From positions 2,609,001 through 2,673,000 of the forward strand of contig CP119312.1 in assembly GCA_029202405.1 (NCBI GenBank): DNA of 64,000 nucleotides, in the 5' to 3' direction. Shown piece by piece: positions 52,766-61,358 of the stretch; the stretch's first letter is position 1, and every line of letters starts with the position of its first letter. Below the pieces are notes generated by a model. That model was given only the letters and a program-made list of their open reading frames with translations. It ran no database searches and had not been told where the DNA came from. A program made the position numbers and the translations under genes. The stretch comes from Candidatus Devosia phytovorans (GTDB taxonomy: Bacteria; Pseudomonadota; Alphaproteobacteria; Rhizobiales; Devosiaceae).

Positions 52766-53632
52766 ATGTCCAAGCGTTTAGGTCTCGCTCTCGTCTGCCT
52801 TCTGGCGCTCAATCTTTCCGCCACCGGCGATGCTTTCGCGCAAAAGACCAAGACCAAGGACACGACCACAACCCAGTCACAGACCAGCCCGCTGGATCCG
52901 AACGATCCGGACGATCTCGAAAAAATCCTGGACGAGGCCGACGACGCCTATTTCACCGCCGAGGGCGTCGAGCCCGACTACGAATATGCTTTCGAAATGT
53001 ACATGCTGGCGGCCGAGGTCGGTGATGCCTATGCGATGAACCGCGTGGCGCTGATGTATGACCGCGGCGAATTCGTCGAACTCGACTACGAAATCGCCTT
53101 CGAATGGTATCTGAAGTCGGCCGAAGCAGGCTTGGCGGCGGCACAGAGCAATGTGGGCAGCATGTATAGCGCTGGCGATGGCGTGGGGCGTGACTATGCC
53201 GAGGCCATGAAGTGGTTCCGGCTCGCAGCGGACAATGACTATGCCTACGCCAATTACGCCATCGGCGACCTGTTCCTGGCCGGCAATGGTGTCGCCGAGG
53301 ATGCCGAAGAAGCGACCGCCTGGTACAAGAAGGCGTCTGATGCCGGCGATGCGAATGGCCATTGGGCGCTGTCGCTGCGCTATCTCTATGGTGATGGCGC
53401 CAACAAGGACAGCCAGCTCGCCGCCGAGCTCGCCTACAAGGCGCTGACGCAGGGCCTTGAGATCGCGCTTGAGGAAATCCAGGAGATCGGCAGCGCCGAT
53501 ACCTCTCCCAACTACCGCCGGACGCTGCAGCAATTGCTCAAGGATGGCGGCTATTACACCGGCGCCATCGATGGCAGTTTCGGCCCGGCGACGCAGCGTG
53601 CGGTCGAGGCGGCATTCAATACGGCCGAATAA
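52766..53632 (+). CDS. Exported Sel1-repeat protein with peptidoglycan-binding end
   Basis: 288 residues with signal peptide (MSKRLGLALVCLLALNLSAT, cleaved after AFAQ). TGGAGG is 5 nt before ATG 52766. Sel1-like repeats occupy about residues 70-215 (EYAFEMYMLAAEVGDAYAMN, EWYLKSAEAGLAAAQSNVGS, KWFRLAADNDYAYANYAIGD, AWYKKASDAGDANGHWALSL). The C-terminus, LLKDGGYYTGAIDGSFGPAT, matches a peptidoglycan-binding domain 1. Function likely in periplasmic scaffolding near the cell wall (inference). Confidence 0.86.
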   Translation: MSKRLGLALVCLLALNLSATGDAFAQKTKTKDTTTTQSQTSPLDPNDPDDLEKILDEADDAYFTAEGVEPDYEYAFEMYMLAAEVGDAYAMNRVALMYDRGEFVELDYEIAFEWYLKSAEAGLAAAQSNVGSMYSAGDGVGRDYAEAMKWFRLAADNDYAYANYAIGDLFLAGNGVAEDAEEATAWYKKASDAGDANGHWALSLRYLYGDGANKDSQLAAELAYKALTQGLEIALEEIQEIGSADTSPNYRRTLQQLLKDGGYYTGAIDGSFGPATQRAVEAAFNTAE

Positions 53633-53635
53633 CGC

Positions 53636-54388
53636 CTAGCTGAAAAACAGCAGGCGCACGGCCAGCACGATACAGACGACCACAACGACGGGGCGGATGA
53701 GTTTTGCCCCGTAGCGGATGCCGGTGCGAGCGCCGATATAGCCGCCGGCGATCTGACCAATGGCCATGGCCACGGCGGCCGGCCAGACGACGGCGCCGGC
53801 GGGAATGAAGATCACCAGCGCCGCGAGGTTCGAGGTGAGGTTGAGCACCTTGGTATTGCCCGAGGCGTGGGTGAGCCCCAGACCGAACAGCGTCACGAAG
53901 CATATGGTGAAGAAGGAGCCTGTCCCCGGCCCGAAAATGCCGTCGTAAAAGCCGATCACGAAGCCGATGGCTGGCACCAGAAGGCGGAATGGCAGGCGGG
54001 CGTGGCGGCTGTCGTCGGAGAGGTTCGGCGCGAAGAGGAAATAGAGCGCGATGGCGATGAGGGCGACGGGGACCGCCATCTGCAGCAGGTTGGTATCTAC
54101 GCTCCTGACGACAGAGGCGCCGAGCAGGCTGCCGGCGAAGGTCATCGCGATGGCCGGGATCAGGCGCTGCACCGAGACATAGCCGCGGCGCCAGAAGGTT
54201 ACGGCGGCCATGGTTGTGCCGACGACGCTCTGCAGCTTGTTGGTGGCCAGCGCCGAAACCGGTGGCAGGCCGGCAAAGAGCAAAGCCGGAATACTGATCA
54301 TACCGCCGCCGCCGGCGATGGCATCAACAAAACCGGCGAGCATGCCGACCGCCGCGAGGGCGAGGAGGACGAGGGGATCCAAGATCAT
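53636..54388 (-). CDS. TSUP-family (TauE/SafE) permease
   Basis: 250 residues, about eight helices. ATG 54388. Family features are GGGGMISIPALLFAG, SALATNKLQSVVGTTMAAVT and FGPGTGSFFTICFVTLFG. Sulfite, sulfoacetate or related anion transport is typical. Its substrate is unknown. Stops converge with the Sel1 gene (3-bp gap); 8 bp follows the glycosyltransferase stop. Confidence 0.88.
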   Translation of the reverse strand: MILDPLVLLALAAVGMLAGFVDAIAGGGGMISIPALLFAGLPPVSALATNKLQSVVGTTMAAVTFWRRGYVSVQRLIPAIAMTFAGSLLGASVVRSVDTNLLQMAVPVALIAIALYFLFAPNLSDDSRHARLPFRLLVPAIGFVIGFYDGIFGPGTGSFFTICFVTLFGLGLTHASGNTKVLNLTSNLAALVIFIPAGAVVWPAAVAMAIGQIAGGYIGARTGIRYGAKLIRPVVVVVCIVLAVRLLFFS

Positions 54389-54396
54389 GGAGTGTC

Positions 54397-55581
54397 TTAC
54401 TTGCCCGGCGGCGTTTCGGCGATGCGGCGCTCGTAGATGGGAATGTTCATGATGGAGGACATGAAGCCGCTCATCATCATCTGGAAGCCGCCGACGAGGG
54501 CCGTCATGGCGAGGATGACGGGACGCAATGTGCTGCTGGGATTGAGCGGGCCGAAATCGCGCACGGCCCATTGGCCGAGGCCCCAGAACAGGGCCACCAT
54601 GCCGATCAGCATTAAGCCGACGGCGACGATCAGGATGCGCTCGAGGGTCAGCGCTTCCAAAATCCGGTCATAGTGGCCGGACTTGGGGATGAAGCCGTAA
54701 CGCGAAGCGAAGCGGCGACCGATGACGGCAAAGGAAATCGACTGCAGCCCGACGATGATGCAGAGCGAGGCGACAAGGAAGGTGTGAATGTCGAAGACAA
54801 CACCACCATAGCGCGCCGGACCCGGCAGCAGGATGGCGCCGACGACCAGGCCGACCCAGAGCAGCGCCATGCCGGGATAAAGGAAGAGCCAGCGTGGAGA
54901 AAACAGCAGCAGGAAGCGCAGGTGGCGCCAGCCATCGCGGAACGAGCGCAGATGGGGCGGACGGGAGCGACCGTCCTTGGCGAGCCTGGTTGGCACTTCG
55001 CGCAGGTCGAGCTGGGCCAGCGAGGCCTTGACCACCATTTCGGAGGCAAATTCCATGCCCGACGTGCGCAGGTTGAGCCCGAGGATGGCTTCGCGGGAAA
55101 AGCCGCGCAGGCCGCAGTGGAAGTCGCGGATCGGGGTATTGAAGAACACCCGACCGACGGTGCTCAGCACCGGATTGCCGATATAACGATGATGCCAGGG
55201 CATGGCGCCCGGGGCGATGCCGCCCTTGAAGCGATTGCCCATGACGAGTTCGGCGCCATCGCGCAATTGCTCAATGAAGGCGTCGAGATTGGCGAAGTCA
55301 TAGCTGTCGTCGGCATCGCCCATGATGATGTAGCGACCCCGGGCGGCCTGGATGCCACCGCCCAGCGCTGCGCCATAGCCACGCTGCGGCACGGGGATGA
55401 CGCGGGCGCCCAGACCTTCGGCAATGGCCTGCGAGCCGTCAGTCGAACCGTTGTCGGCGATGACGACTTCACCCGAAATGCCCGTGCGCGCGAGGAAGCC
55501 CTGCGCCTTGCTGATGCAGCTGGCCAGCGTCTCGGCCTCGTTGAGGCAGGGCATCAATATGGTCAGTTCGACGTCGGCCAC
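54397..55581 (-). CDS. Family 2 glycosyltransferase (dolichol-phosphate mannosyltransferase-like)
   Basis: 394 residues from GTG 55581, with GGGGGA 6 nt upstream. The GT-A domain has LTILMPCLNEAETLASCI, VVIADNGSTDGSQAIAEGL, YIIMGDADDSYDFANLD (DxD metal site) and a DFHCGLRGFSREAI region. Four C-terminal helices follow (FLYPGMALLWVGLVVGAILL, FLVASLCIIVGLQSISFAVI and others). It likely transfers a sugar to a polyprenyl phosphate (family inference). Confidence 0.9.
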   Translation of the reverse strand: MADVELTILMPCLNEAETLASCISKAQGFLARTGISGEVVIADNGSTDGSQAIAEGLGARVIPVPQRGYGAALGGGIQAARGRYIIMGDADDSYDFANLDAFIEQLRDGAELVMGNRFKGGIAPGAMPWHHRYIGNPVLSTVGRVFFNTPIRDFHCGLRGFSREAILGLNLRTSGMEFASEMVVKASLAQLDLREVPTRLAKDGRSRPPHLRSFRDGWRHLRFLLLFSPRWLFLYPGMALLWVGLVVGAILLPGPARYGGVVFDIHTFLVASLCIIVGLQSISFAVIGRRFASRYGFIPKSGHYDRILEALTLERILIVAVGLMLIGMVALFWGLGQWAVRDFGPLNPSSTLRPVILAMTALVGGFQMMMSGFMSSIMNIPIYERRIAETPPGK

Positions 55582-55639
55582 TTACAGTCCCCCGGCCCTA
55601 TGCGCTGCTTGTGCCGTGATTTGTCGCATCTGGCAATTC

Positions 55640-55855
55640 TCAGTCGCCACCGCCACCACCATCGCCGCCGCCGTCGGAACTGTCGGCGTCGCCGTCACGG
55701 GATCGGCTGCCGCCGTCTCCGCTGGTCGCCGGCCCGCCATCGCCACCCGCATCGCCGCGGCGGCGTCTCGACTTGCGATGTTCCTGCCACATCAGGCCGG
55801 CGATCATGGCCAGGAAAAGCAGGATCGAGATGGTGTTGAAGTCGATCCGCTCCAT
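55640..55855 (-). CDS. Small membrane protein with Gly/Asp-rich tail
   Basis: 71 residues. ATG 55855 lies 2 bp after the hisG stop. One helix (NTISILLFLAMIAGLMW) near residues 7-23, then a basic patch (HRKSRRRRG) and a tail of Gly, Asp and Ser ending DGGGDGGGGGD. No family recognised. Its coupling to hisG suggests it is a real gene; the tail may be disordered. Confidence 0.62.
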   Translation of the reverse strand: MERIDFNTISILLFLAMIAGLMWQEHRKSRRRRGDAGGDGGPATSGDGGSRSRDGDADSSDGGGDGGGGGD

Positions 55856-55857
55856 GG

Positions 55858-56565
55858 TCAGAAGCCCGCCTGCGTGTCCAACCGTGCCAGGACCGCATCG
55901 AGCTGTGCCTTGCGGCTTTTGGAAAAGCTGGCGGTGCGCGAGACGATGAGGCACGCCTCGCTCTGCAGCATGATGCCATCCTCCAGCACACGCAGGCCAT
56001 TGGCGGCCAGCGTCGAGCCGGTGGTGGTGATATCGACGACGATATCGGCCACGCCGGAGGCTGGAGCAGCCTCGGTGGCGCCGAGGCTTTCGACGGTGCG
56101 GTATTCGGCTATGCCGGCTTTGGCGAAATGCTGGCGGGTGATGGTGATGTATTTGGTGGCGATGCGCATCCAGCGGCCGTGACGGCTGCGGAAGTCTGAG
56201 GCGACGTCGGCCAAGTCGTGCATGTGCGTGACGTCAATCCAGGCTTCCGGCACGGCGACGACGCAGTCCGCCTTGCCGAAGCCGAGCTTGCTGGCGATGG
56301 AGACCGAGGCCGGACCGCTTTCGCTGGTCTCATGAATCAAGTCGAGGCCGGTGACGCCAAGGTCGATATTGCCGCGGATCAGCTCGCGGGCAATTTCCGA
56401 GGCCGGAAAGAAGCGCACGGTGATTTCGGGCATGCCTTCGATGGCGCCGAGATAGGAGCGCGCGCCGCCCGGGCGGGTTATCGTCATGCCCTTGGCGGCA
56501 AACCAGTCGCGCGTCAGCTCTTCGAGCCGTCCCTTGGAAGGCACAGCCAAAGTGATACCGCTCAT
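55858..56565 (-). CDS. hisG: ATP phosphoribosyltransferase catalytic subunit (short form)
   Basis: 235 residues, the short HisG that needs HisZ. ATG 56565 overlaps the hisZ stop (ATGA). Features are TLAVPSKGRLEELTRDWFAA, GGARSYLGAIEG, GNIDLGVTGLDLI and VDITTTGSTLAANGLRVLED (PRPP binding) near residues 165-195. It starts histidine synthesis. The C-terminal regulatory domain of the long form is absent. Confidence 0.95.
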   Translation of the reverse strand: MSGITLAVPSKGRLEELTRDWFAAKGMTITRPGGARSYLGAIEGMPEITVRFFPASEIARELIRGNIDLGVTGLDLIHETSESGPASVSIASKLGFGKADCVVAVPEAWIDVTHMHDLADVASDFRSRHGRWMRIATKYITITRQHFAKAGIAEYRTVESLGATEAAPASGVADIVVDITTTGSTLAANGLRVLEDGIMLQSEACLIVSRTASFSKSRKAQLDAVLARLDTQAGF

Positions 56566-57626
56566 GGGGAAACCTCCTGCTCGAGACGGTCAACCCAGAC
56601 CGAGCAGCCGGAGGCGGCGATGGGCGCCTTGGCGCCGAGACGTTCGAGAAGGCGATCGTATTGTCCGCCAGAGGCAAGAATCTCGCCGCGCGGCCCGGTC
56701 ATTTCAAAGACGATGCCGGTGTAATAGTCGAGGCGCGGCGAGAAGCTGGCGTCGAATGTGACGCGAGCCTCGCCCAGGCCATTGAGGTGGCGGCGGATGG
56801 CGCGGATCGGCGCACCGAGCATCAGTTTGTGCTGGGCGGCCAGTGCCTCGACGCGCGACAGGGCCTGCAGCACCGGTCCCGAAATGGCGAGATAATCGCG
56901 CAGGAGCTTCAGCGTCGATGCCGGTACCTGGGCGGCGTCGAGCGCCTGCTGTTCGAGGTAGCGGTCGGCGATTTCGTCGGGTGTGCGGCCTTCCGAGAGG
57001 CTGAGGCCGGAGGCGACCATCTGCTCGGTGACGGTCTCGACCAGTGCGCCGCGGCTCGGCTGCTTTTCGCGCGGCAGGTCGGGCGCGGCTTCGAGCCGGG
57101 TCAGCAGGCGGTCGAGCGCTTCGGTGTGGCCGAAGCGATTGCGGATGCGCGGGCGCCAGGCGTCAGGCATGTCGGCCTGTACCAGCAGGGCTTCGAAAAG
57201 GCCAACACCGCCGAGGCGGATATCGGGGGCGACGCCATAGATGGAGAGGGCGGCACGGGCGAAGGTCAAAACCTGGTCGAGGGCGACGTCGCCATCCAAC
57301 TGGGCGAGGAGTTCGATGCCGGCCTGGTCGAATTCAGCGGGGCCGGTTTCGCGCTGGCGAAAGATCGGGCCCATGTAGGAAAAGGCGGCCGGAGAGCCGA
57401 CGCCATCGGCGATATAGGCGGTGACGATGGGCAGGGTGAAATCGGGACGCAGGCAATATTCTGCGCCCCTGGTATCGGTGGTCAGCAGCAGGCGGCGGCC
57501 AAATTCCTCGCCGGCCAGATCGAAATAGGGATCGGCCGAGAGGAGAAGCGGCGGCGTGGCGCGGGTTGCGCCCTGGGCTTCGACCAGCGCATCGAGCTGG
57601 GTACGGCGAAGGGCGGGGTTGGTCAT
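56562..57626 (-). CDS. hisZ: ATP phosphoribosyltransferase regulatory subunit
   Basis: 354 residues, HisRS-like but without synthetase activity. ATG 57626 overlaps the hisS stop (ATGA). Features are LRPDFTLPIVTAYI, YMGPIFRQRETGPAEFDQAG and FSPRLDYYTGIVFEMTG, equivalent to HisRS motifs 2 and the HisA loop. Forms the hetero-octamer with HisG that confers histidine feedback. Length is typical for the alphaproteobacterial form. Confidence 0.95.
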   Translation of the reverse strand: MTNPALRRTQLDALVEAQGATRATPPLLLSADPYFDLAGEEFGRRLLLTTDTRGAEYCLRPDFTLPIVTAYIADGVGSPAAFSYMGPIFRQRETGPAEFDQAGIELLAQLDGDVALDQVLTFARAALSIYGVAPDIRLGGVGLFEALLVQADMPDAWRPRIRNRFGHTEALDRLLTRLEAAPDLPREKQPSRGALVETVTEQMVASGLSLSEGRTPDEIADRYLEQQALDAAQVPASTLKLLRDYLAISGPVLQALSRVEALAAQHKLMLGAPIRAIRRHLNGLGEARVTFDASFSPRLDYYTGIVFEMTGPRGEILASGGQYDRLLERLGAKAPIAASGCSVWVDRLEQEVSP

Positions 57627-59038
57627 TGCTCGCTCAGCAGTTTGGCGACGGCGGCGACGAGGTCTTCACGCTTGATCTCGAACTGGCCAGGCCGGGCGGC
57701 CTTCCACTCGGCATTGTCGGTAATGGCTTCGGCGGCCTGCTTGCCGGCGATCAGATCCTTGATCTGCAGGATGCCCTGCTCGCGTTCCTGGCTGCCCTCG
57801 ATGATGACGATGGGCGAATTGCGCTTGTCGGCATAGGCAACCTGCTTGCCGAAATTCTTGGTATTGCCCAAGAACATTTCGGCGCGGATCCCGGCCTTGC
57901 GCAGCTCGGACACCATGGCCTGGTAGCCAGCCATCTGTTCCTTGTCCATGACGAGGACGACGACCGGACCGGCTGGCTCGGTGGCGCCGAGATTGCCAGT
58001 AAGCTTGAGCGCATTGGCGAGGCGCGAGACGCCGATGGAAAAGCCAGTGGCTGGCACAGGCTCGCGACGGAAGCGCGAGACGAGGCCGTCATAACGACCA
58101 CCGCCACCCACCGAACCAAAGACCACATCCTGACCCTTCTCGTTCTGCACTTTGAAGGTCAGTTCGATCTCGAAGACCGGGCCGGTGTAATATTCGAGGC
58201 CACGGACGACCGAGGGGTCGATCTTGATGCGGTCGGCGCCATAACCCGCGGCAGTGAACAGCGCCTGCATGGCGTTGAGTTCGGCGGTGCCGGCATTGTC
58301 GACGGGCTTGCCGCCAACATAGTCGAGTACCACTGCGCTCTGCTCATCGGATAGGCCCGCGCCCTTGGTAAAATCGCCGCTGTCGTCCTTGCGGCCGGCG
58401 CCGAGCAGGAGTTTGACGCCTTGGGGACCGAACTTGTCGAGCTTGTCGATGGCGCGGAGTACGGTGAGCTTCTGCTCATCTGTGGTGACGCCAGCGGCTT
58501 CGAGCACGCCGTCGAGCACCTTGCGGTTGTTGACGCGGACGACGTATTTGCCCTCAAGGCCAAGCGCATCCATGACGTCGGCCATCATCATGCACATTTC
58601 GGCATCGGCCTCGGGGCCGCCGGCGCCGACAGTGTCGGCGTCGAACTGCATGAACTGGCGGAAACGGCCAGGACCGGGCTTTTCATTGCGGAAGACATAG
58701 CCCTGGCGATAGGAGCGATAGGGCTTGGGCAGGGTCTCGAAATTGTCGGCGAAATAGCGGGCGAGCGGCGCCGTCAGGTCGTAGCGCAGGCTCATCCACT
58801 GTTCGTCATCGTCCTGCAGGGAGAAGACGCCGGCATTGGGCCTATCGGTGTCGGGCAGGAACTTGCCCAGGGTCTCGGTATATTCAAAGAGCGGGGTTTC
58901 GACCGGGTCGAAGCCATAGCGTTGATAGACCGCCTTGATCCTGTCGATCATCTGGCCGACGGCGGCGATTTCGCCGGGCGTGCGGTCCTCGAAGCCGCGC
59001 GGCAGGCGCGGGGCGATGAGCTTGGTCTTTTCGGTCAT
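57623..59038 (-). CDS. hisS: Histidyl-tRNA synthetase
   Basis: 471 residues. ATG 59038 with AAGGA 7 nt upstream; the frame upstream is noncoding. Class II motifs: RLPRGFEDRTPGEIAA at the N-terminus, SLRYDLTAPLARYFADN, YRSYRQGYVFRNEKPGPGRF (motif 2), VVRGLEYYTGPVFE and GGGGRYDGLVSRF (motif 3). The C-terminal anticodon domain follows. First gene of hisS-hisZ-hisG. Confidence 0.95.
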   Translation of the reverse strand: MTEKTKLIAPRLPRGFEDRTPGEIAAVGQMIDRIKAVYQRYGFDPVETPLFEYTETLGKFLPDTDRPNAGVFSLQDDDEQWMSLRYDLTAPLARYFADNFETLPKPYRSYRQGYVFRNEKPGPGRFRQFMQFDADTVGAGGPEADAEMCMMMADVMDALGLEGKYVVRVNNRKVLDGVLEAAGVTTDEQKLTVLRAIDKLDKFGPQGVKLLLGAGRKDDSGDFTKGAGLSDEQSAVVLDYVGGKPVDNAGTAELNAMQALFTAAGYGADRIKIDPSVVRGLEYYTGPVFEIELTFKVQNEKGQDVVFGSVGGGGRYDGLVSRFRREPVPATGFSIGVSRLANALKLTGNLGATEPAGPVVVLVMDKEQMAGYQAMVSELRKAGIRAEMFLGNTKNFGKQVAYADKRNSPIVIIEGSQEREQGILQIKDLIAGKQAAEAITDNAEWKAARPGQFEIKREDLVAAVAKLLSEQ

Positions 59039-59546
59039 TGAAACGTCCTTGAAAGTCGCGCCGTTCCTAGCGGATCGGGGGGAATGAGACAACAGGCGAG
59101 CCGATGCGCCCGTCTGACTTTCGTCAGCGGCTTTCGGCACCATGCTTTTCGCCCGCGTGGTTGGGCGGAACCCGAGACGGCTTTCGCCTCTGGATAATTT
59201 AAAAGCGAGACGGAAGCCGTCCCGGGTTGCCGGTTTTTGGCTCAACATCGGTTATCGCGGACTGTGATCCTTGCCACAGCCGGCCGATGCTCGGACCTGC
59301 ACGCGCCAGCGAAAGCCGTGCCCGGCGCCCTTCACCACTGTTCGCCTGCAGGCCGCCCAAGTGAAGAGGCTGAAAAGAGTATGAGCGCGGAAGTGGGGGC
59401 GGGGATAACTCATTGTGATCTTGATCGTAAGTGACTGAGGGTGACGGAAACAAACTCGATGCCAACCTTCCCCCACGAGGGGAGAAGGTTGGCCCTGAGG
59501 GCGTTGCGGCTTCACGCCTTCAGGGTCGTCTCGCTATCAACAAGCC
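59039..59546. other. Intergenic stretch upstream of hisS containing an inverted repeat
   Basis: Gene-free 508 bp apart from the 59169-59228 inverted repeat. It should hold the hisS promoter. No small gene is convincing. Confidence 0.55.
59169..59228. repeat. Imperfect inverted repeat with 22-nt arms
   Basis: The arm at 59169-59190 begins AACCCGAGACGGCTT. Its complement at 59207-59228 matches 19 of 22 positions. The 16-nt AT-rich loop is TGGATAATTTAAAAGC. The AT-rich centre stands out against GC-rich arms. Confidence 0.78.
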
Positions 59547-59807
59547 TCACGGGCCCAACCGCCACAGAAGCGGCGGCATGGGCGAGTGCCCGTCCTGATC
59601 CGGCCAGAAGACAGACCTGGGCGCTGGCGGCAGGCCCATGTCCGCACGCTGGCGGGCAGAGAGACCGGCGGGAATGCGCGGACGGGTCCACCAGGCCGCA
59701 ATCGCCACGCGGAGGACCGGGAGGAAACCGCGGTGATGGACAGCCTTGGTGACATGGGTGTCGTGGCGCGAAATGGCGCCGCTATCGGTAAATGCATCGA
59801 TGGACAT
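59547..59807 (-). CDS. DUF1127-like small protein, paralogue 1
   Basis: 86 residues from ATG 59807. The core WWTRPRIPAGLSARQRADMG, LPPAP after it, resembles the LSxRxxADIGL motif of DUF1127 proteins. Gap-free alignment with the neighbouring 59912-60172 protein gives about 37 identical positions of 86 by hand count. No membrane segment or signal peptide. Weak ribosome site; confidence rests on the paralogue and conserved spacing. Confidence 0.68.
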   Translation of the reverse strand: MSIDAFTDSGAISRHDTHVTKAVHHRGFLPVLRVAIAAWWTRPRIPAGLSARQRADMGLPPAPRSVFWPDQDGHSPMPPLLWRLGP

Positions 59808-59911
59808 TGGATGATCCGGTGGCTGCTCGCGCACCGGCCTTCTGGTTCAATGAACTTCAAAAATGCGGAGCCGGCAGGGGAAGAGCGACGTGAACCGCCC
59901 TTCCCCGGGGA

Positions 59912-60172
59912 TTACATGCCGGGTCTCCGCAGGGGATCTGGAATGCCCGAATGGCTCGGGATATCGAGCCAGTGCGCTGCTTCGGCAACCGGGGACAGGC
60001 CGAGATCGGCTCGCAGGCGTGCGGGCAGTTCGGCGGGCAGTCGCGGCCGATTCCACCATGCGCTGATGGCGGAGCCGATGACGGGCATGAGCCCACGCTG
60101 ATGCACGGCATCGGCGATGGAGAATTCGAGGCGCAGAACAATGCTGCCCTCACTCAGGGAATTGTAAGACAT
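59912..60172 (-). CDS. DUF1127-like small protein, paralogue 2
   Basis: 86 residues from ATG 60172. Core AWWNRPRLPAELPARLRADL, GLSP after it. Same length as paralogue 1 and aligned without gaps; the first 20 residues differ most. Upstream is the 19-codon mini-gene, downstream is paralogue 1 (104-bp gap). DUF1127 proteins in this class are linked to RNA-related metabolism and stress; whether these act likewise is inference. Confidence 0.7.
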   Translation of the reverse strand: MSYNSLSEGSIVLRLEFSIADAVHQRGLMPVIGSAISAWWNRPRLPAELPARLRADLGLSPVAEAAHWLDIPSHSGIPDPLRRPGM

Positions 60173-60333
60173 GACGGTTTCCGGGCGCGCGAAAACGCGA
60201 ACCGGCCTCTGTTGAGTTGGAACGGAAGATGAGCGGAAACGGGACGCAAACCGGCCCGTGTCAGATCATCGTGGTTTGGATGCTAAGGTTGTCCGAATGG
60301 CACGGGGAGTGCCGGGTGACATGACGGCGAGGC

Positions 60334-60393
60334 TCAGGCCTGGCGGAGATGTCGGTTGGCTTCAACCTGGAAGGTTACGCGCATGATTTTCAT
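60334..60393 (-). CDS. 19-residue mini-gene upstream of the DUF1127-like pair
   Basis: Encodes MKIMRVTFQVEANRHLRQA and stops (TGA at 60334). GGGAGG lies 7 nt before the ATG at 60393, the best ribosome-binding site in this stretch. The stop is 161 bp before the paralogue-2 start on the same strand. Could be a leader peptide or a functional micropeptide; too short to place in a family. Confidence 0.5.
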   Translation of the reverse strand: MKIMRVTFQVEANRHLRQA

Positions 60394-60559
60394 GTAGTGC
60401 CTCCCTCGGGTTGGCGTTTGTGGACGAGCTAGCAGTAGCTCGCGATTCCGTGATCGGCAACAGGAGATGTGACGTCCTGTCGCGGGCGGGGCGAATTGTG
60501 GCGCAAAAGCAACAGTCTAGTCGAACGGGGAGATTCGGCTCAAGTCGCCTGACCGGAGT

Positions 60560-61195
60560 TTATTTGGGGCGCACCAGGGCGTTGCGTTCGGCCTCGACCT
60601 CGTCGCGGCAGAAGCAGCCGAGCATGTGATCGTTGACCAGGCCCATGGCCTGCATGAAGGCATAGCAGGTGGTGGGGCCGACGAAGTTGAAGCCACGCTT
60701 GCGCAGGTCCTTGCTCAATCGAACCGACGCCTCGGTCTGGGCAAGCTGGCGCAGACTGTCCCAGCTGAGGTCGGAGGGACGATGCTCGGGGCGGGTTTCG
60801 AAGCGCCAGAAATAGGCGGCGAGCGAGCCGAATTCCTTTTGCAGTTCGAGGGCGCGCTTCGCATTGTTGATGGTGGCGTTGATCTTGCCGCGATGGCGGA
60901 TGATGCCGGCGTCCTGCAACAGGGTTTCGACATCGGCCTCGGTCATGGCGGCGACCCTGGGAATATCGAAGCCATGGAAAACCTGGCGGAAGCGCTCGCG
61001 CTTGCGCAGGATGGTGATCCAGGACAGGCCCGACTGGAAGCCCTCGAGGCAGATCTTTTCGAAAAGGCGCGTGTCGGAGGTGACCGGACGGCCCCATTCG
61101 CGGTCGTGGTAGTGGCGATAGAGCGCATCGTCGCCCGCCCAAGGGCAGCGCGGCAGACCATCGGCGGGGTTTTCGGGGAGCGACTCAGTGGACAT
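60560..61195 (-). CDS. tag: DNA-3-methyladenine glycosylase I
   Basis: 211 residues from ATG 61195. Removes 3-methyladenine from alkylated DNA. Conserved zinc site and fold: LPRCPWAGDDALYRHYHDRE at the N-terminus (Cys, His), EWGRPV, EGFQSGLSWITILRKRERF, then GFNFVGPTTCYAFMQAMGLV, NDHMLGCFCRDEV at the C-terminus holding the other zinc ligands (His, Cys). Stand-alone gene. Confidence 0.95.
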   Translation of the reverse strand: MSTESLPENPADGLPRCPWAGDDALYRHYHDREWGRPVTSDTRLFEKICLEGFQSGLSWITILRKRERFRQVFHGFDIPRVAAMTEADVETLLQDAGIIRHRGKINATINNAKRALELQKEFGSLAAYFWRFETRPEHRPSDLSWDSLRQLAQTEASVRLSKDLRKRGFNFVGPTTCYAFMQAMGLVNDHMLGCFCRDEVEAERNALVRPK

Positions 61196-61358
61196 GGGAG
61201 GAGACTAGCATTGGCGCGTGCCGGCGGTGACCCGATTTAGACAGCGGTAACCCTCAGCGGCATCAATGGCTTAACCATGCCAATTCACAGGGCGTTGGCC
61301 GATCTCTGGCAGAGTTCGCACGGGCCGAGCGGGGCCGGTGACGTGGAGCTGGGTGGAC

